A stretch of 64,000 nt of DNA from Panorpa germanica (GCA_963678705.1 CAVMBN010000138.1:1-64000); one strand, 5' to 3'; shown: positions 49,543 through 61,403, numbered from the stretch's first letter. Notes: generated from the sequence alone by a model not told the origin. Translations and numbers: made by a program.

Positions 49543-50032
49543 ATTAAATTAAATTAATAGTAAATTATCAATATTTTGTAGAATTAATTCATTTTTGGAT
49601 AAGGTCTGCCCAAATGAAGATACCTGTAATATTCCACCATCATTTTGAGAGCCTATAAATTTATAATTTGCATCACAAATTGCGAAAGGTATAATGCTGA
49701 TTTTTCTTTTTATAGTTAAAGTACTGGGAACCTGTTTTATTAATAGTTTCTTTTATAATTCTGCAAGCAGTAGACTTTCCAATTCTGAAGGAAAATGCTA
49801 GACTTGGCAGTGAATCTCCTGGCGGAAAATTATAGAAAATATTAATTGAATTTTAGATTGCTAATCTCGCTCTTCAGGAGGGAGGGTAAAGTAAATTGTC
49901 AAATTGTGAAATACATACTCGAGTAAAGTTAAAAAATAATGGCTCATTTCTTGAATGAGGTTATTAAAATACCCCTGTTGATCACGATTTTGATTAAAGG
50001 GATGAACTCACCATCTAGGTCTACGATTCCTT
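49543..50032 (-). pseudogene. PIF/Harbinger N-terminal/middle part, unit 4
   Basis: Carries the 4-bp GGAG insertion near 49880, an extra frameshift in the segment coding LLYPPEE. Confidence 0.85.
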
Positions 50033-50991
50033 TCATTTTCTATCAAAATAATACCTGTGCAATAACACAAATCCTTCTTCTTTTACCTATTAACTACTAT
50101 TAGTAATTTGCGCTGCATTTTAAATTATATTATATACAACAATCAAATGTTTTTACTATGTAATATAGTTTTTCTTAATTTAATGTTTTTAATTTAAAAC
50201 ATTGGACCTTGTAAGGTTCTAAAAAAACTAAGGAAACTTAAAAAATAAATTAAATTAAATACAAAATACAGCATTAAATTAAGAATATATTTTCATTATC
50301 TGCTGTTATTATAGTTGCATATACCCCAGGCGTTAGAATGAGCGAAATACCTATTTTAATATTTAACATATAACAGGCTTGTGTCCTCATTTTTTAGTGG
50401 TCGATTTTTCAATTGTTGATTGAAATTAATGTTAATAAATGTGTATTGGCGTGTCTATTTTATTAAATATCTAAATGTTGACGGAGATATAGCAATTAAA
50501 AATTTGTATTGTAGTTTTAGCGCTAGGTTAGTTATTTGTTGAGTAGGTCAGTGCTGTGGTAATGTTTTGTAGCTGTTGGTAGTCAAATAATCAAGTCAAG
50601 TCAAAGAATAATAAGTTTTTATTTTATTTAACCCTGTTAAGGCAGACATAATATTGAAATTTGATTGTTCCTCGAAACAGTTGTAAATAATATTTGATAT
50701 TTTGATATATAAATACATATAGCAGAGATTCGTGAGCTGTAAGGTTGTGATGTCACATGCAGTTGGAATGTGTACAACGTTGAATCCCTTTAATAATTAA
50801 AGAGACAAAATGACTTTTTTAATTGTTAATATCTCCTAACATATAAGGAGTTCTAGTAACCAACTTTATCAATATTTAGGACAATTTTATAGAAATTAAG
50901 ACATAGGACACTAGCCCATTGCCCATTTTTATTTACCTAATAAAAAACATTACAGATTACCACGGGCCAGGAGATAGAGATTTTAATCTTC

Positions 50992-51299
50992 AGATTTAGA
51001 ATATTTCACCGTGTCATTAATGCAAAATGAAGAAACAACAGCGAATTCTGTAATGAAAGCAACCAACAGTTTGCATAATTATATTAAAACAACAGAACAA
51101 CAAGGAAATAGAAAGTGAAGTGAATTTAATTCCTGGAGAATGTAGAACTCTAACTGATGCCTCTCAAAATATTGCTCTAGTAAATATCAGGACATTAAAA
51201 AGAAGCAGAAGTGTATTTAAAATAGAATTAAATCATTATCTATACAGAGATTATGAAAGTGAAATATTGTTAAAAATTATTGTTCTTGAAGAACACATT
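50992..51299 (+). pseudogene. PIF/Harbinger C-terminal part, unit 4
   Basis: Open variant like unit 3; frame 51120-51365. Confidence 0.8.
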
Positions 51300-51753
51300 T
51301 TATTTCTTTATTCCACAATGTCCTGGTATCCACATACATTTTATGGTATTATCCTTATTTATTAAATTGAAATACACCCCCTTAATTTTGCGTGTCAAAA
51401 TATCATTATTTGATTTGTGATCATTAGAATTTAAATTTTTTAAAACACTTAAAGAATCCGTTATTATTATAATTTTATTATTGTTGATATTTTCATTAAT
51501 TTCCAATGCTTTTAATATTGCTAATTGTTCTCCAGTATAAGAGCTAACTTTGTTATTTCATTTAAATTTATCAAATAATAAATGTATTTGTTCATATTTA
51601 GCAAATCCTGATTTATTTCTTTCTAAACCAATGGACCAATGCATCTGTATATATAATTTTTGTTAAATTTCTATTAAATTGATGCATTAGGTTTAAAAAC
51701 ATTTCATTATTTATCGCATTATTAAATGATTTTGATAATAATTGTATGGCATC
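51300..51753 (-). pseudogene. RNase H fragment, unit 5
   Basis: Truncated after GIKK; overlapped on the other strand by the frame 51120-51365. Confidence 0.88.
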
Positions 51754-51758
51754 CTAAT

Positions 51759-52244
51759 ATTAAATTAAATTAATAGTAAATTATCAATATTTTGTAGAAT
51801 TAATTCATTTTTGGATAAGGTCTGCCCAAATGAAGATACCTGTAATATTCCACCATCATTTTGAGAGCCTATAAATTTATAATTTGCATCACAAATTGCG
51901 AAAGGTATAATGCTGATTTTTCTTTTTATAGTTAAAGTACTGGGAACCTGTTTTATTAATAGTTTCTTTTATAATTCTGCAAGCAGTAGACTTTCCAATT
52001 CTGAAGGAAAATGCTAGACTTGGCAGTGAATCTCCTGGCGGAAAATTATAGAAAATATTAATTGAATTTTAGATTGCTAATCTCGCTCTTCAGGAGGGTA
52101 AAGTAAATTGTCAAATTGTGAAATACATACTCGAGTAAAGTTAAAAAATAATGGCTCATTTCTTGAATGAGGTTATTAAAATACCCCTGTTGATCACGAT
52201 TTTGATTAAAGGGATGAACTCACCATCTAGGTCTACGATTCCTT
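51759..52244 (-). pseudogene. PIF/Harbinger N-terminal/middle part, unit 5
   Basis: Without the GGAG insertion; otherwise like unit 1. Confidence 0.85.
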
Positions 52245-53203
52245 TCATTTTCTATCAAAATAATACCTGTGCAATAACACAAATCCTTCTTCTTTTACCT
52301 ATTAACTACTATTAGTAATTTGCGCTGCATTTTAAATTATATTATATACAACAATCAAATGTTTTTACTATGTAATATAGTTTTTCTTAATTTAATGTTT
52401 TTAATTTAAAACATTGGACCTTTTAAGGTTCTAAAAAAACTAAGGAAACTTAAAAAATAAATTAAATTAAATACAAAATACAGCATTAAATTAAGAATAT
52501 ATTTTCATTATCTGCTGTTATTATAGTTGCATATACCCCAGGCGTTAGAATGAGCGAAATACCTATTTTAATATTTAACATATAACAGGCTTGTGTCCTC
52601 ATTTTTTAGTGGTCGATTTTTCAATTGTTGATTGAAATTAATGTTAATAAATGTGTATTGGCGTGTCTATTTTATTAAATATCTAAATGTTGACGGAGAT
52701 ATAGCAATTAAAAATTTGTATTGTAGTTTTAGCGCTAGGTTAGTTATTTGTTGAGTAGGTCAGTGCTGTGGTAATGTTTTGTAGCTGTTGGTAGTCAAAT
52801 AATCAAGTCAAGTCAAAGAATAATAAGTTTTTATTTTATTTAACCCTGTTAAGGCAGACATAATATTGAAATTTGATTGTTCCTCGAAACAGTTGTAAAT
52901 AATATTTGATATTTTGATATATAAATACATATAGCAGAGATTCGTGAGCTGTAAGGTTGTGATGTCACATGCAGTTGGAATGTGTACAACGTTGAATCCC
53001 TTTAATAATTAAAGAGACAAAATGACTTTTTTAATTGTTAATATCTCCTAACATATAAGGAGTTCTAGTAACCAACTTTATCAATATTTAGGACAATTTT
53101 ATAGAAATTAAGACATAGGACACTAGCCCATTGCCCATTTTTATTTACCTAATAAAAAACATTACAGATTACCACGGGCCAGGAGATAGAGATTTTAATC
53201 TTC

Positions 53204-53511
53204 AGATTTAGAATATTTCACCGTGTCATTAATGCAAAATGAAGAAACAACAGCGAATTCTGTAATGAAAGCAACCAACAGTTTGCATAATTATATTAAA
53301 ACAACAGAACAACAAGGAAATAGAAAGTGAAGTGAATTTAATTCCTGGAGAATGTAGAACTCTAACTGATGCCTCTCAAAATATTGCTCTAGTAAATATC
53401 AGGACATTAAAAAGAAGCAGAAGTGTATTTAAAATAGAATTAAATCATTATCTATACAGAGATTATGAAAGTGAAATATTGTTAAAAATTATTGTTCTTG
53501 AAGAACACATT
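53204..53511 (+). pseudogene. PIF/Harbinger C-terminal part, unit 5
   Basis: Open variant like unit 3; frame 53332-53577. Confidence 0.8.
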
Positions 53512-53965
53512 TTATTTCTTTATTCCACAATGTCCTGGTATCCACATACATTTTATGGTATTATCCTTATTTATTAAATTGAAATACACCCCCTTAATTT
53601 TGCGTGTCAAAATATCATTATTTGATTTGTGATCATTAGAATTTAAATTTTTTAAAACACTTAAAGAATCCGTTATTATTATAATTTTATTATTGTTGAT
53701 ATTTTCATTAATTTCCAATGCTTTTAATATTGCTAATTGTTCTCCAGTATAAGAGCTAACTTTGTTATTTCATTTAAATTTATCAAATAATAAATGTATT
53801 TGTTCATATTTAGCAAATCCTGATTTATTTCTTTCTAAACCAATGGACCAATGCATCTGTATATATAATTTTTGTTAAATTTCTATTAAATTGATGCATT
53901 AGGTTTAAAAACATTTCATTATTTATCGCATTATTAAATGATTTTGATAATAATTGTATGGCATC
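53512..53965 (-). pseudogene. RNase H fragment, unit 6
   Basis: Truncated after GIKK; overlapped on the other strand by the frame 53332-53577. Confidence 0.88.
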
Positions 53966-53970
53966 CTAAT

Positions 53971-54456
53971 ATTAAATTAAATTAATAGTAAATTATCAAT
54001 ATTTTGTAGAATTAATTCATTTTTGGATAAGGTCTGCCCAAATGAAGATACCTGTAATATTCCACCATCATTTTGAGAGCCTATAAATTTATAATTTGCA
54101 TCACAAATTGCGAAAGGTATAATGCTGATTTTTCTTTTTATAGTTAAAGTACTGGGAACCTGTTTTATTAATAGTTTCTTTTATAATTCTGCAAGCAGTA
54201 GACTTTCCAATTCTGAAGGAAAATGCTAGACTTGGCAGTGAATCTCCTGGCGGAAAATTATAGAAAATATTAATTGAATTTTAGATTGCTAATCTCGCTC
54301 TTCAGGAGGGTAAAGTAAATTGTCAAATTGTGAAATACATACTCGAGTAAAGTTAAAAAATAATGGCTCATTTCTTGAATGAGGTTATTAAAATACCCCT
54401 GTTGATCACGATTTTGATTAAAGGGATGAACTCACCATCTAGGTCTACGATTCCTT
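53971..54456 (-). pseudogene. PIF/Harbinger N-terminal/middle part, unit 6
   Basis: Without the GGAG insertion; like unit 1. Confidence 0.85.
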
Positions 54457-55415
54457 TCATTTTCTATCAAAATAATACCTGTGCAATAACACAAATCCTT
54501 CTTCTTTTACCTATTAACTACTATTAGTAATTTGCGCTGCATTTTAAATTATATTATATACAACAATCAAATGTTTTTACTATGTAATATAGTTTTTCTT
54601 AATTTAATGTTTTTAATTTAAAACATTGGACCTTGTAAGGTTCTAAAAAAACTAAGGAAACTTAAAAAATAAATTAAATTAAATACAAAATACAGCATTA
54701 AATTAAGAATATATTTTCATTATCTGCTGTTATTATAGTTGCATATACCCCAGGCGTTAGAATGAGCGAAATACCTATTTTAATATTTAACATATAACAG
54801 GCTTGTGTCCTCATTTTTTAGTGGTCGATTTTTCAATTGTTGATTGAAATTAATGTTAATAAATGTGTATTGGCGTGTCTATTTTATTAAATATCTAAAT
54901 GTTGACGGAGATATAGCAATTAAAAATTTGTATTGTAGTTTTAGCGCTAGGATAGTTATTTGTTGAGTACGTCAGTGCTGTGGTAATGTTTTGTAGCTGT
55001 TGGTAGTCAAATAATCAAGTCAAGTCAAAGAATAATAAGTTTTTATTTTATTTAACCCTGTTAAGGCAGACATAATATTGAAATTTGATTGTTCCTCGAA
55101 ACAGTTGTAAATAATATTTGATATTTTGATATATAAATACATATAGCAGAGATTCGTGAGCTGTAAGGTTGTGATGTCACATGCAGTTGGAATGTGTACA
55201 ACGTTGAATCCCTTTAATAATTAAAGAGACAAAATGACTTTTTTAATTGTTAATATCTCCTAACATATAAGGAGTTCTAGTAACCAACTTTATCAATATT
55301 TAGGACAATTTTATAGAAATTAAGACATAGGACACTAGCCCATTGCCCATTTTTATTTACCTAATAAAAAACATTACAGATTACCACGGGCCAGGAGATA
55401 GAGATTTTAATCTTC

Positions 55416-55724
55416 AGATTTAGAATATTTCACCGTGTCATTAATGCAAAATGAAGAAACAACAGCGGATTCTGTAATGAAAGCAACCAACAGTTTGCAT
55501 AATTATATTAAAACAACAGAACAACAAGGAAATAGAAAGTGAAGTGAATTTAATTCCTGGAGAATGTAGAACTCTAACTGATGCCTCTCAAAATATTGCT
55601 CTAGTAAATATCAGGACATTAAAAAGAAGCAGAAGTGTATTTAAAATAGAATAAAAATCATTATCTATACAGAGATTATGAAAGTGAAATATTGTTAAAA
55701 ATTATTGTTCTTGAAGAACACATT
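55416..55724 (+). pseudogene. PIF/Harbinger C-terminal part, unit 6
   Basis: Stop variant (AATAAAAATC), like units 1 and 2. Confidence 0.8.
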
Positions 55725-56178
55725 TTATTTCTTTATTCCACAATGTCCTTGTATCCACATACATTTTATGGTATTATCCTTATTTATTAAATTGAAATAC
55801 ACCCCCTTAATTTTGCGTGTCAAAATATCATTATTTGATTTGTGATCATTAGAATTTAAATTTTTTAAAACACTTAAAGAATCCGTTATTATTATAATTT
55901 TATTATTGTTGATATTTTCATTAATTTCCAATGCTTTTAATATTGCTAATTGTTCTCCAGTATAAGAGCTAACTTTGTTATTTCATTTAAATTTATCAAA
56001 TAATAAATGTATTTGTTCATATTTAGCAAATCCTGATTTATTTCTTTCTAAACCAATGGACCAATGCATCTGTATATATAATTTTTGTTAAATTTCTATT
56101 AAATTGATGCATTAGGTTTAAAAACATTTCATTATTTATCGCATTATTAAATGATTTTGATAATAATTGTATGGCATC
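55725..56178 (-). pseudogene. RNase H fragment, unit 7
   Basis: Reads WIQGHCG in place of WIPGHCG. This change is shared only with the copy at 60950, which marks both as parts of the 5.2-kb unit. Confidence 0.88.
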
Positions 56179-57163
56179 CTAATATTAAATTAAATTAATA
56201 GTAAATTATCAATATTTTGTAGAATTAATTCATTTTTGGATAAGGTCTGCCCAAATGAAGATACCTGTAATATTCCACCATCATTTTGAGAGCCTATAAA
56301 TTTATAATTTGCATCACAAATTGCGAAAGGTATAATGCTGATTTTTCTTTTTATAGTTAAAGTACTGGGAACCTGTTTTATTAATAGTTTCTTTTATAAT
56401 TCTGCAAGCAGTAGACTTTCCAATTCTGAAGGAAAATGCTAGACTTGGCAGTGAATCTCCTGGCGGAAAATTATAGAAAATATTAATTGAATTTTAGATT
56501 GCTAATCTCGCTCTTCAGGAGGGTAAAGTAAATTGTCAAATTGTGAAATACATACTCGAGTAAAGTTAAAAAATAATGGCTCATTTCTTGAATGAGGTTA
56601 TTAAAATACCCCTGTTGATCACGATTTTGATTAAAGGGATGAACTCACCATCTAGGTCTACGATTCCTTTTATTTTCTATCAAAATAATACCTGTGCAAT
56701 AACACAAATCCTTCTTCTTTTACCTATTAACTACTATTAGTAATTTGCGCTGCATTTTAAATTATATTATATACAACAATCAAATGTTTTTACTATGTAA
56801 TATAGTTTTTCTTAATTTAATGTTTTTAATTTAAAACATTGGACCTTGTAAGGTTCTAAAAAAACTAAGGAAACTTAAAAAATAAATTAAATTAAATACA
56901 AAATACAGCATTAAATTAAGAATATATTTTCATTATCTGCTGTTATTATAGTTGCATATACCCCAGGCGTTAGAATGAGCGAAATACCTATTTTAATATT
57001 TAACATATAACAGGCTTGTGTCCTCATTTTTTAGTGGTCGATTTTTCAATTGTTGATTGAAATTAATGTTAATAAATGTGTATTGGCGTGTCTATTTTAT
57101 TAAATATCTAAATGTTGACGGAGATATAGCAATTAAAAGTTTGAATTGTAGTTTTAGCGCTAG
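55733..57163 (+). repeat. 2.2-kb composite unit 7, truncated
   Basis: Follows the unit to GTTTTAGCGCTAG and then departs into the 5.2-kb extension. It has TCCTTGTATCC in the RNase H part (proline to glutamine) and CCTTTTATTTTC near 56666. Confidence 0.9.
56184..56669 (-). pseudogene. PIF/Harbinger N-terminal/middle part, unit 7
   Basis: Adjacent CCTTTTATTTTC variant is shared only with the copy ending at 59682. Confidence 0.85.
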
Positions 57164-57243
57164 AAATGGTCGGCCATATTTGTATGACGCGAAATGCATT
57201 TTATACGTCAGTTATTTGTTGAGTAGGTCAGTGTTATAGTAAT

Positions 57244-57722
57244 ATTAGGTAAATAAAAATGGGCAATGGGCTAGTGTCCTATGTCTTAATTTCTATAAAA
57301 TTGTCCTAAATATTGATAAAGTTGGTTACTAGAACTCCTTATATGTTAGGAGATATTAACAATTAAAAAAGTCATTTTGTCTCTTTAATTATTAAAGGGA
57401 TTCAACGTTGTACACATTCCAACTGCATGTGACATCACAACCTTACAGCTCACGAATCTCTGCTATATGTATTTATATATCAAAATATCAAATATTATTT
57501 ACAACTGTTTCGAGGAACAATCAAATTTCAATATTATGTCTGCCTTAACAGGGTTAAATAAAATAAAAACTTATTATTCTTTGACTTGACTTGATTATTT
57601 GACTACAAACAGCTACAAAACATTACCACAGCACTGACCTACTCAACAAATAACTAACCTAGCGCTAAAACTACAATACAAATTTTTAATTGCTATATCT
57701 CCGTCAACATTTAGATATTTAA
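57244..57722 (-). repeat. Inverted 479-bp copy of a unit segment
   Basis: Reverse complement of 54887-55365. Together with the direct remnant at 57100-57163 it forms a local foldback: a 64-bp arm at 57100-57163 pairs with 57659-57722 with about two mismatches. The left side holds a stretch of about 45 bp (AAATGGTCGGCCATATTTG and onward) absent from the other copies. Confidence 0.9.
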
Positions 57723-58151
57723 CCCTGCGTGTGAACCCTATATTTTTAGGGTTTTCTAAGCTTTCAAAAAATCTGAAAAAATTCTGGATGACTTCTTGAA
57801 GTGTCTACTACATGGTCCAGAAGTTGCCAAAGTCCAAAGTTAAAAAGGTATAGTAAAAAACGTGATATTGTTAAAAAATTCATAACTTTATAACAAACAA
57901 ATATTAAGAAAAACGGTTGTAGACTTTTTTACCTTAGACTATAAGCTTTCGAAAGAAAGTAGTGTCTTTGACGTGTGCTCCAAAAAGTTGAATTATTTGT
58001 GCACTTGAAAGTGGGAAATATTTTACAGATTCAGGCATGTCATAATAAACGGAACGTTGATTATTTGGCACAAATTGAAAATATTATAAATGGGGTATTG
58101 GAAATAGGAGTTTGTTCTGTTCCTTAAAAGACCCATTGTACACACGCAGGG
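57723..58151. mobile_element. piggyBac-like MITE, 429 bp, copy 1
   Basis: Ends CCCTGCGTGTGAAC and, on the opposite strand at the right end, CCCTGCGTGTGTAC match at 13 of 14 positions. Both ends abut TTAA (57719-57722 and 58152-58155), the target duplication of piggyBac transposases, and start with CCC as in that superfamily. No open frame is present. It would be mobilised only by a transposase made elsewhere. Confidence 0.85.
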
Positions 58152-58490
58152 TTAACATCAAGTTTAATCAACAATCAACCCCTAAGAAATGTGTATACAA
58201 GCCCATTGTTATAAACTTTTGTTTTAAAACAAATAAAATGAAATCTTCTTACCTTCAAATAATTGCGTTTTTTATCTCTGATGTTCTTAGATACATTTTA
58301 AAAGACAAATTTTTAATTAAATAGAAAAAAAATGTATTATTAAAATATTACTTTTTTAATTTTATTTAAAGCAATGTATATATAAATATGATTGTATATA
58401 TATAACTACCTACGCATTATTTATTATATAATATTAAAAAAACAAATCAAATATATTTATATATTAAATAAAATGATATATACAAACAAC

Positions 58491-58533
58491 TATATATATA
58501 TATATATATTTATGTATATATATATATATATAT
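58491..58533. repeat. TA microsatellite, copy 1
   Basis: TA alternation interrupted by TTTATG. Confidence 0.95.
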
Positions 58534-58775
58534 GCAATAGAAGTTGTAATTTACAACGATAAAAAACCAAATATAACAATTAAAATGGCAAGATCGAAAT
58601 AAATAATAAAACAAAAGAAATTTTGACAAAAATAAATGAAAATGATTTGTAAAATTAAAGCTACAACAATTAAATTATATAAAAGGTAAGCGTTCACATG
58701 GTCGCATCGAATACACCCGACAATACTACTTCCAATATCGTATTAGTATACTTTATCATGGGATTAAAAGGTTTT

Positions 58776-58869
58776 ACTTTAATGTTTATCAATACATCAC
58801 TATACTGTTTTTCACTTTGCTGTCCATGATATCGTAAACTCCTACCTCTGTATTGATAAACATTAAAGT
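58776..58869. repeat. Inverted repeat, 21-bp perfect arms, 52-bp loop
   Basis: ACTTTAATGTTTATCAATAC at 58776 is matched in reverse complement by GTATTGATAAACATTAAAGT ending at 58869; one further base pairs at the inner side. It may be the remains of a small transposon or a structural element. The second copy would lie just beyond the window end. Confidence 0.85.
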
Positions 58870-58922
58870 ACTACGTTTTACCATCGTTTTTATACAATAA
58901 ACCAAATAATTCAATGCGAGCT

Positions 58923-59187
58923 ATTTTCATTAATTTCCAATGCTTTTAATATTGCTAATTGTTCTCCAGTATAAGAGCTAACTTTGTTATTTCATTTAAA
59001 TTTATCAAATAATAAATGTATTTGTTCATATTTAGCAAATCCTGATTTATTTCTTTCTAAACCAATGGACCAATGCATCTGTATATATAATTTTTGTTAA
59101 ATTTCTATTAAATTGATGCATTAGGTTTAAAAACATTTCATTATTTATCGCATTATTAAATGATTTTGATAATAATTGTATGGCATC
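58923..59187 (-). pseudogene. RNase H fragment, 5'-part only
   Basis: Starts abruptly in the middle of the domain (ATTTTCATTAATTTCC) after the AT-rich spacer. It keeps the YTDALVHW and GEQLAILKAL parts and lacks the TDSLSVL and GHCG parts. Confidence 0.85.
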
Positions 59188-59192
59188 CTAAT

Positions 59193-59682
59193 ATTAAATT
59201 AAATTAATAGTAAATTATCAATATTTTGTAGAATTAATTCATTTTTGGATAAGGTCTGCCCAAATGAAGATACCTGTAATATTCCACCATCATTTTGAGA
59301 GCCTATAAATTTATAATTTGCATCACAAATTGCGAAAGGTATAATGCTGATTTTTCTTTTTATAGTTAAAGTACTGGGAACCTGTTTTATTAATAGTTTC
59401 TTTTATAATTCTGCAAGCAGTAGACTTTCCAATTCTGAAGGAAAATGCTAGACTTGGCAGTGAATCTCCTGGCGGAAAATTATAGAAAATATTAATTGAA
59501 TTTTAGATTGCTAATCTCGCTCTTCAGGAGGGAGGGTAAAGTAAATTGTCAAATTGTGAAATACATACTCGAGTAAAGTTAAAAAATAATGGCTCATTTC
59601 TTGAATGAGGTTATTAAAATACCCCTGTTGATCACGATTTTGATTAAAGGGATGAACTCACCATCTAGGTCTACGATTCCTT
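59193..59682 (-). pseudogene. PIF/Harbinger N-terminal/middle part, unit before the second 5.2-kb copy
   Basis: Has both the GGAG insertion of unit 4 (near 59530) and the CCTTTTATTTTC variant of unit 7, so its markers are mixed. Confidence 0.85.
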
Positions 59683-60641
59683 TTATTTTCTATCAAAATA
59701 ATACCTGTGCAATAACACAAATCCTTCTTCTTTTACCTATTAACTACTATTAGTAATTTGCGCTGCATTTTAAATTATATTATATACAACAATCAAATGT
59801 TTTTACTATGTAATATAGTTTTTCTTAATTTAATGTTTTTAATTTAAAACATTGGACCTTGTAAGGTTCTAAAAAAACTAAGGAAACTTAAAAAATAAAT
59901 TAAATTAAATACAAAATACAGCATTAAATTAAGAATATATTTTCATTATCTGCTGTTATTATAGTTGCATATACCCCAGGCGTTAGAATGAGCGAAATAC
60001 CTATTTTAATATTTAACATATAACAGGCTTGTGTCCTCATTTTTTAGTGGTCGATTTTTCAATTGTTGATTGAAATTAATGTTAATAAATGTGTATTGGC
60101 GTGTCTATTTTATTAAATATCTAAATGTTGACGGAGATATAGCAATTAAAAATTTGTATTGTAGTTTTAGCGCTAGGTTAGTTATTTGTTGAGTAGGTCA
60201 GTGCTGTGGTAATGTTTTGTAGCTGTTTGTAGTCAAATAATCAAGTCAAGTCAAAGAATAATAAGTTTTTATTTTATTTAACCCTGTTAAGGCAGACATA
60301 ATATTGAAATTTGATTGTTCCTCGAAACAGTTGTAAATAATATTTGATATTTTGATATATAAATACATATAGCAGAGATTCGTGAGCTGTAAGGTTGTGA
60401 TGTCACATGCAGTTGGAATGTGTACAACGTTGAATCCCTTTAATAATTAAAGAGACAAAATGACTTTTTTAATTGTTAATATCTCCTAACATATAAGGAG
60501 TTCTAGTAACCAACTTTATCAATATTTAGGACAATTTTATAGAAATTAAGACATAGGACACTAGCCCATTGCCCATTTTTATTTACCTAATAAAAAACAT
60601 TACAGATTACCACGGGCCAGGAGATAGAGATTTTAATCTTC

Positions 60642-60949
60642 AGATTTAGAATATTTCACCGTGTCATTAATGCAAAATGAAGAAACAACAGCGGATTCTG
60701 TAATGAAAGCAACCAACAGTTTGCATAATTATATTAAAACAACAGAACAACAAGGAAATAGAAAGTGAAGTGAATTTAATTCCTGGAGAATGTAGAACTC
60801 TAACTGATGCCTCTCAAAATATTGCTCTAGTAAATATCAGGACATTAAAAAGAAGCAGAAGTGTATTTAAAATAGAATTAAATCATTATCTATACAGAGA
60901 TTATGAAAGTGAAATATTGTTAAAAATTATTGTTCTTGAAGAACACATT
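60642..60949 (+). pseudogene. PIF/Harbinger C-terminal part, last copy
   Basis: Combines GCGGATTC (units 1, 2 and 6) with the open AATTAAATC form (units 3 to 5); frame 60770-61015, in which TGG reads TTG because of the shared proline/glutamine site on the other strand. Confidence 0.8.
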
Positions 60950-61403
60950 TTATTTCTTTATTCCACAATGTCCTTGTATCCACATACATTTTATGGTATT
61001 ATCCTTATTTATTAAATTGAAATACACCCCCTTAATTTTGCGTGTCAAAATATCATTATTTGATTTGTGATCATTAGAATTTAAATTTTTTAAAACACTT
61101 AAAGAATCCGTTATTATTATAATTTTATTATTGTTGATATTTTCATTAATTTCCAATGCTTTTAATATTGCTAATTGTTCTCCAGTATAAGAGCTAACTT
61201 TGTTATTTCATTTAAATTTATCAAATAATAAATGTATTTGTTCATATTTAGCAAATCCTGATTTATTTCTTTCTAAACCAATGGACCAATGCATCTGTAT
61301 ATATAATTTTTGTTAAATTTCTATTAAATTGATGCATTAGGTTTAAAAACATTTCATTATTTATCGCATTATTAAATGATTTTGATAATAATTGTATGGC
61401 ATC
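60950..61403 (-). pseudogene. RNase H fragment, second 5.2-kb unit
   Basis: Has the WIQGHCG change shared with the copy at 55725 and the usual GIKK stop. Confidence 0.88.

Larger units (their letters stand above)
49092..51307 (+). repeat. 2.2-kb composite unit 4
   Basis: Length 2216; has the extra GGAG near 49880 (CAGGAGGGAGGG), the GCGAATTC form and AATTAAATC. Confidence 0.92.
51308..53519 (+). repeat. 2.2-kb composite unit 5
   Basis: Length 2212; GCGAATTC with AATTAAATC. A private change near 52422 gives ACCTTTTAAGG where others read ACCTTGTAAGG. Confidence 0.92.
53520..55732 (+). repeat. 2.2-kb composite unit 6
   Basis: Length 2213; GCGGATTC with AATAAAAATC. Private changes near 54951-54970: CTAGGATAG for CTAGGTTAG and GAGTACGTC for GAGTAGGTC. 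Confidence 0.92.
42454..57163 (+). repeat. Composite transposon-derived tandem array, 2,213-bp unit, six full copies plus a partial seventh
   Basis: Unit starts (TTATTCCACAATGTCC) fall at 42454, 44667, 46880, 49092, 51308, 53520 and 55733, so lengths are 2213, 2213, 2212, 2216, 2212 and 2213. The differences are explained by a 4-bp GGAG insertion in unit 4 and a 1-bp difference at AGAATAAAAATC versus AGAATTAAATC. In order, each unit has a minus-strand LINE RNase H fragment, a minus-strand Harbinger N-terminal/middle fragment, about 0.9 kb of unassigned AT-rich sequence, and a plus-strand Harbinger C-terminal fragment. Confidence 0.95.
58156..58922. other. AT-rich spacer of the 5.2-kb unit
   Basis: The first 50 bp after the MITE are a diverged version of sequence found inverted in the unit (AATCAACAATC). 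No gene is recognised; the 70-codon frame 58112-58324 starts inside the MITE and looks fortuitous. The spacer ends at the abrupt RNase H junction. Confidence 0.5.
55725..60949 (+). repeat. 5,225-bp higher-order unit, copy 1
   Basis: Landmarks repeat 5,225 bp apart, such as the RNase H border at 55725 and 60950 and the MITE start at 57723 and 62948. It equals a truncated 2.2-kb unit, an inverted 479-bp segment, a piggyBac-like MITE, an AT-rich spacer, and a second 2.2-kb unit lacking part of its RNase H fragment. Confidence 0.92.
58923..60957 (+). repeat. 2.2-kb composite unit lacking part of RNase H
   Basis: Starts 178 bp inside the unit relative to other copies and then continues normally to the next RNase H border. 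Its markers are a mixture of those of units 3-5 and 7. Confidence 0.9.

Noticed and set aside
57057..57239. 60-codon plus-strand frame, also at 62282
   Set aside because: It lies in a noncoding repeat segment that is also found inverted. Most copies of the segment do not keep the frame.
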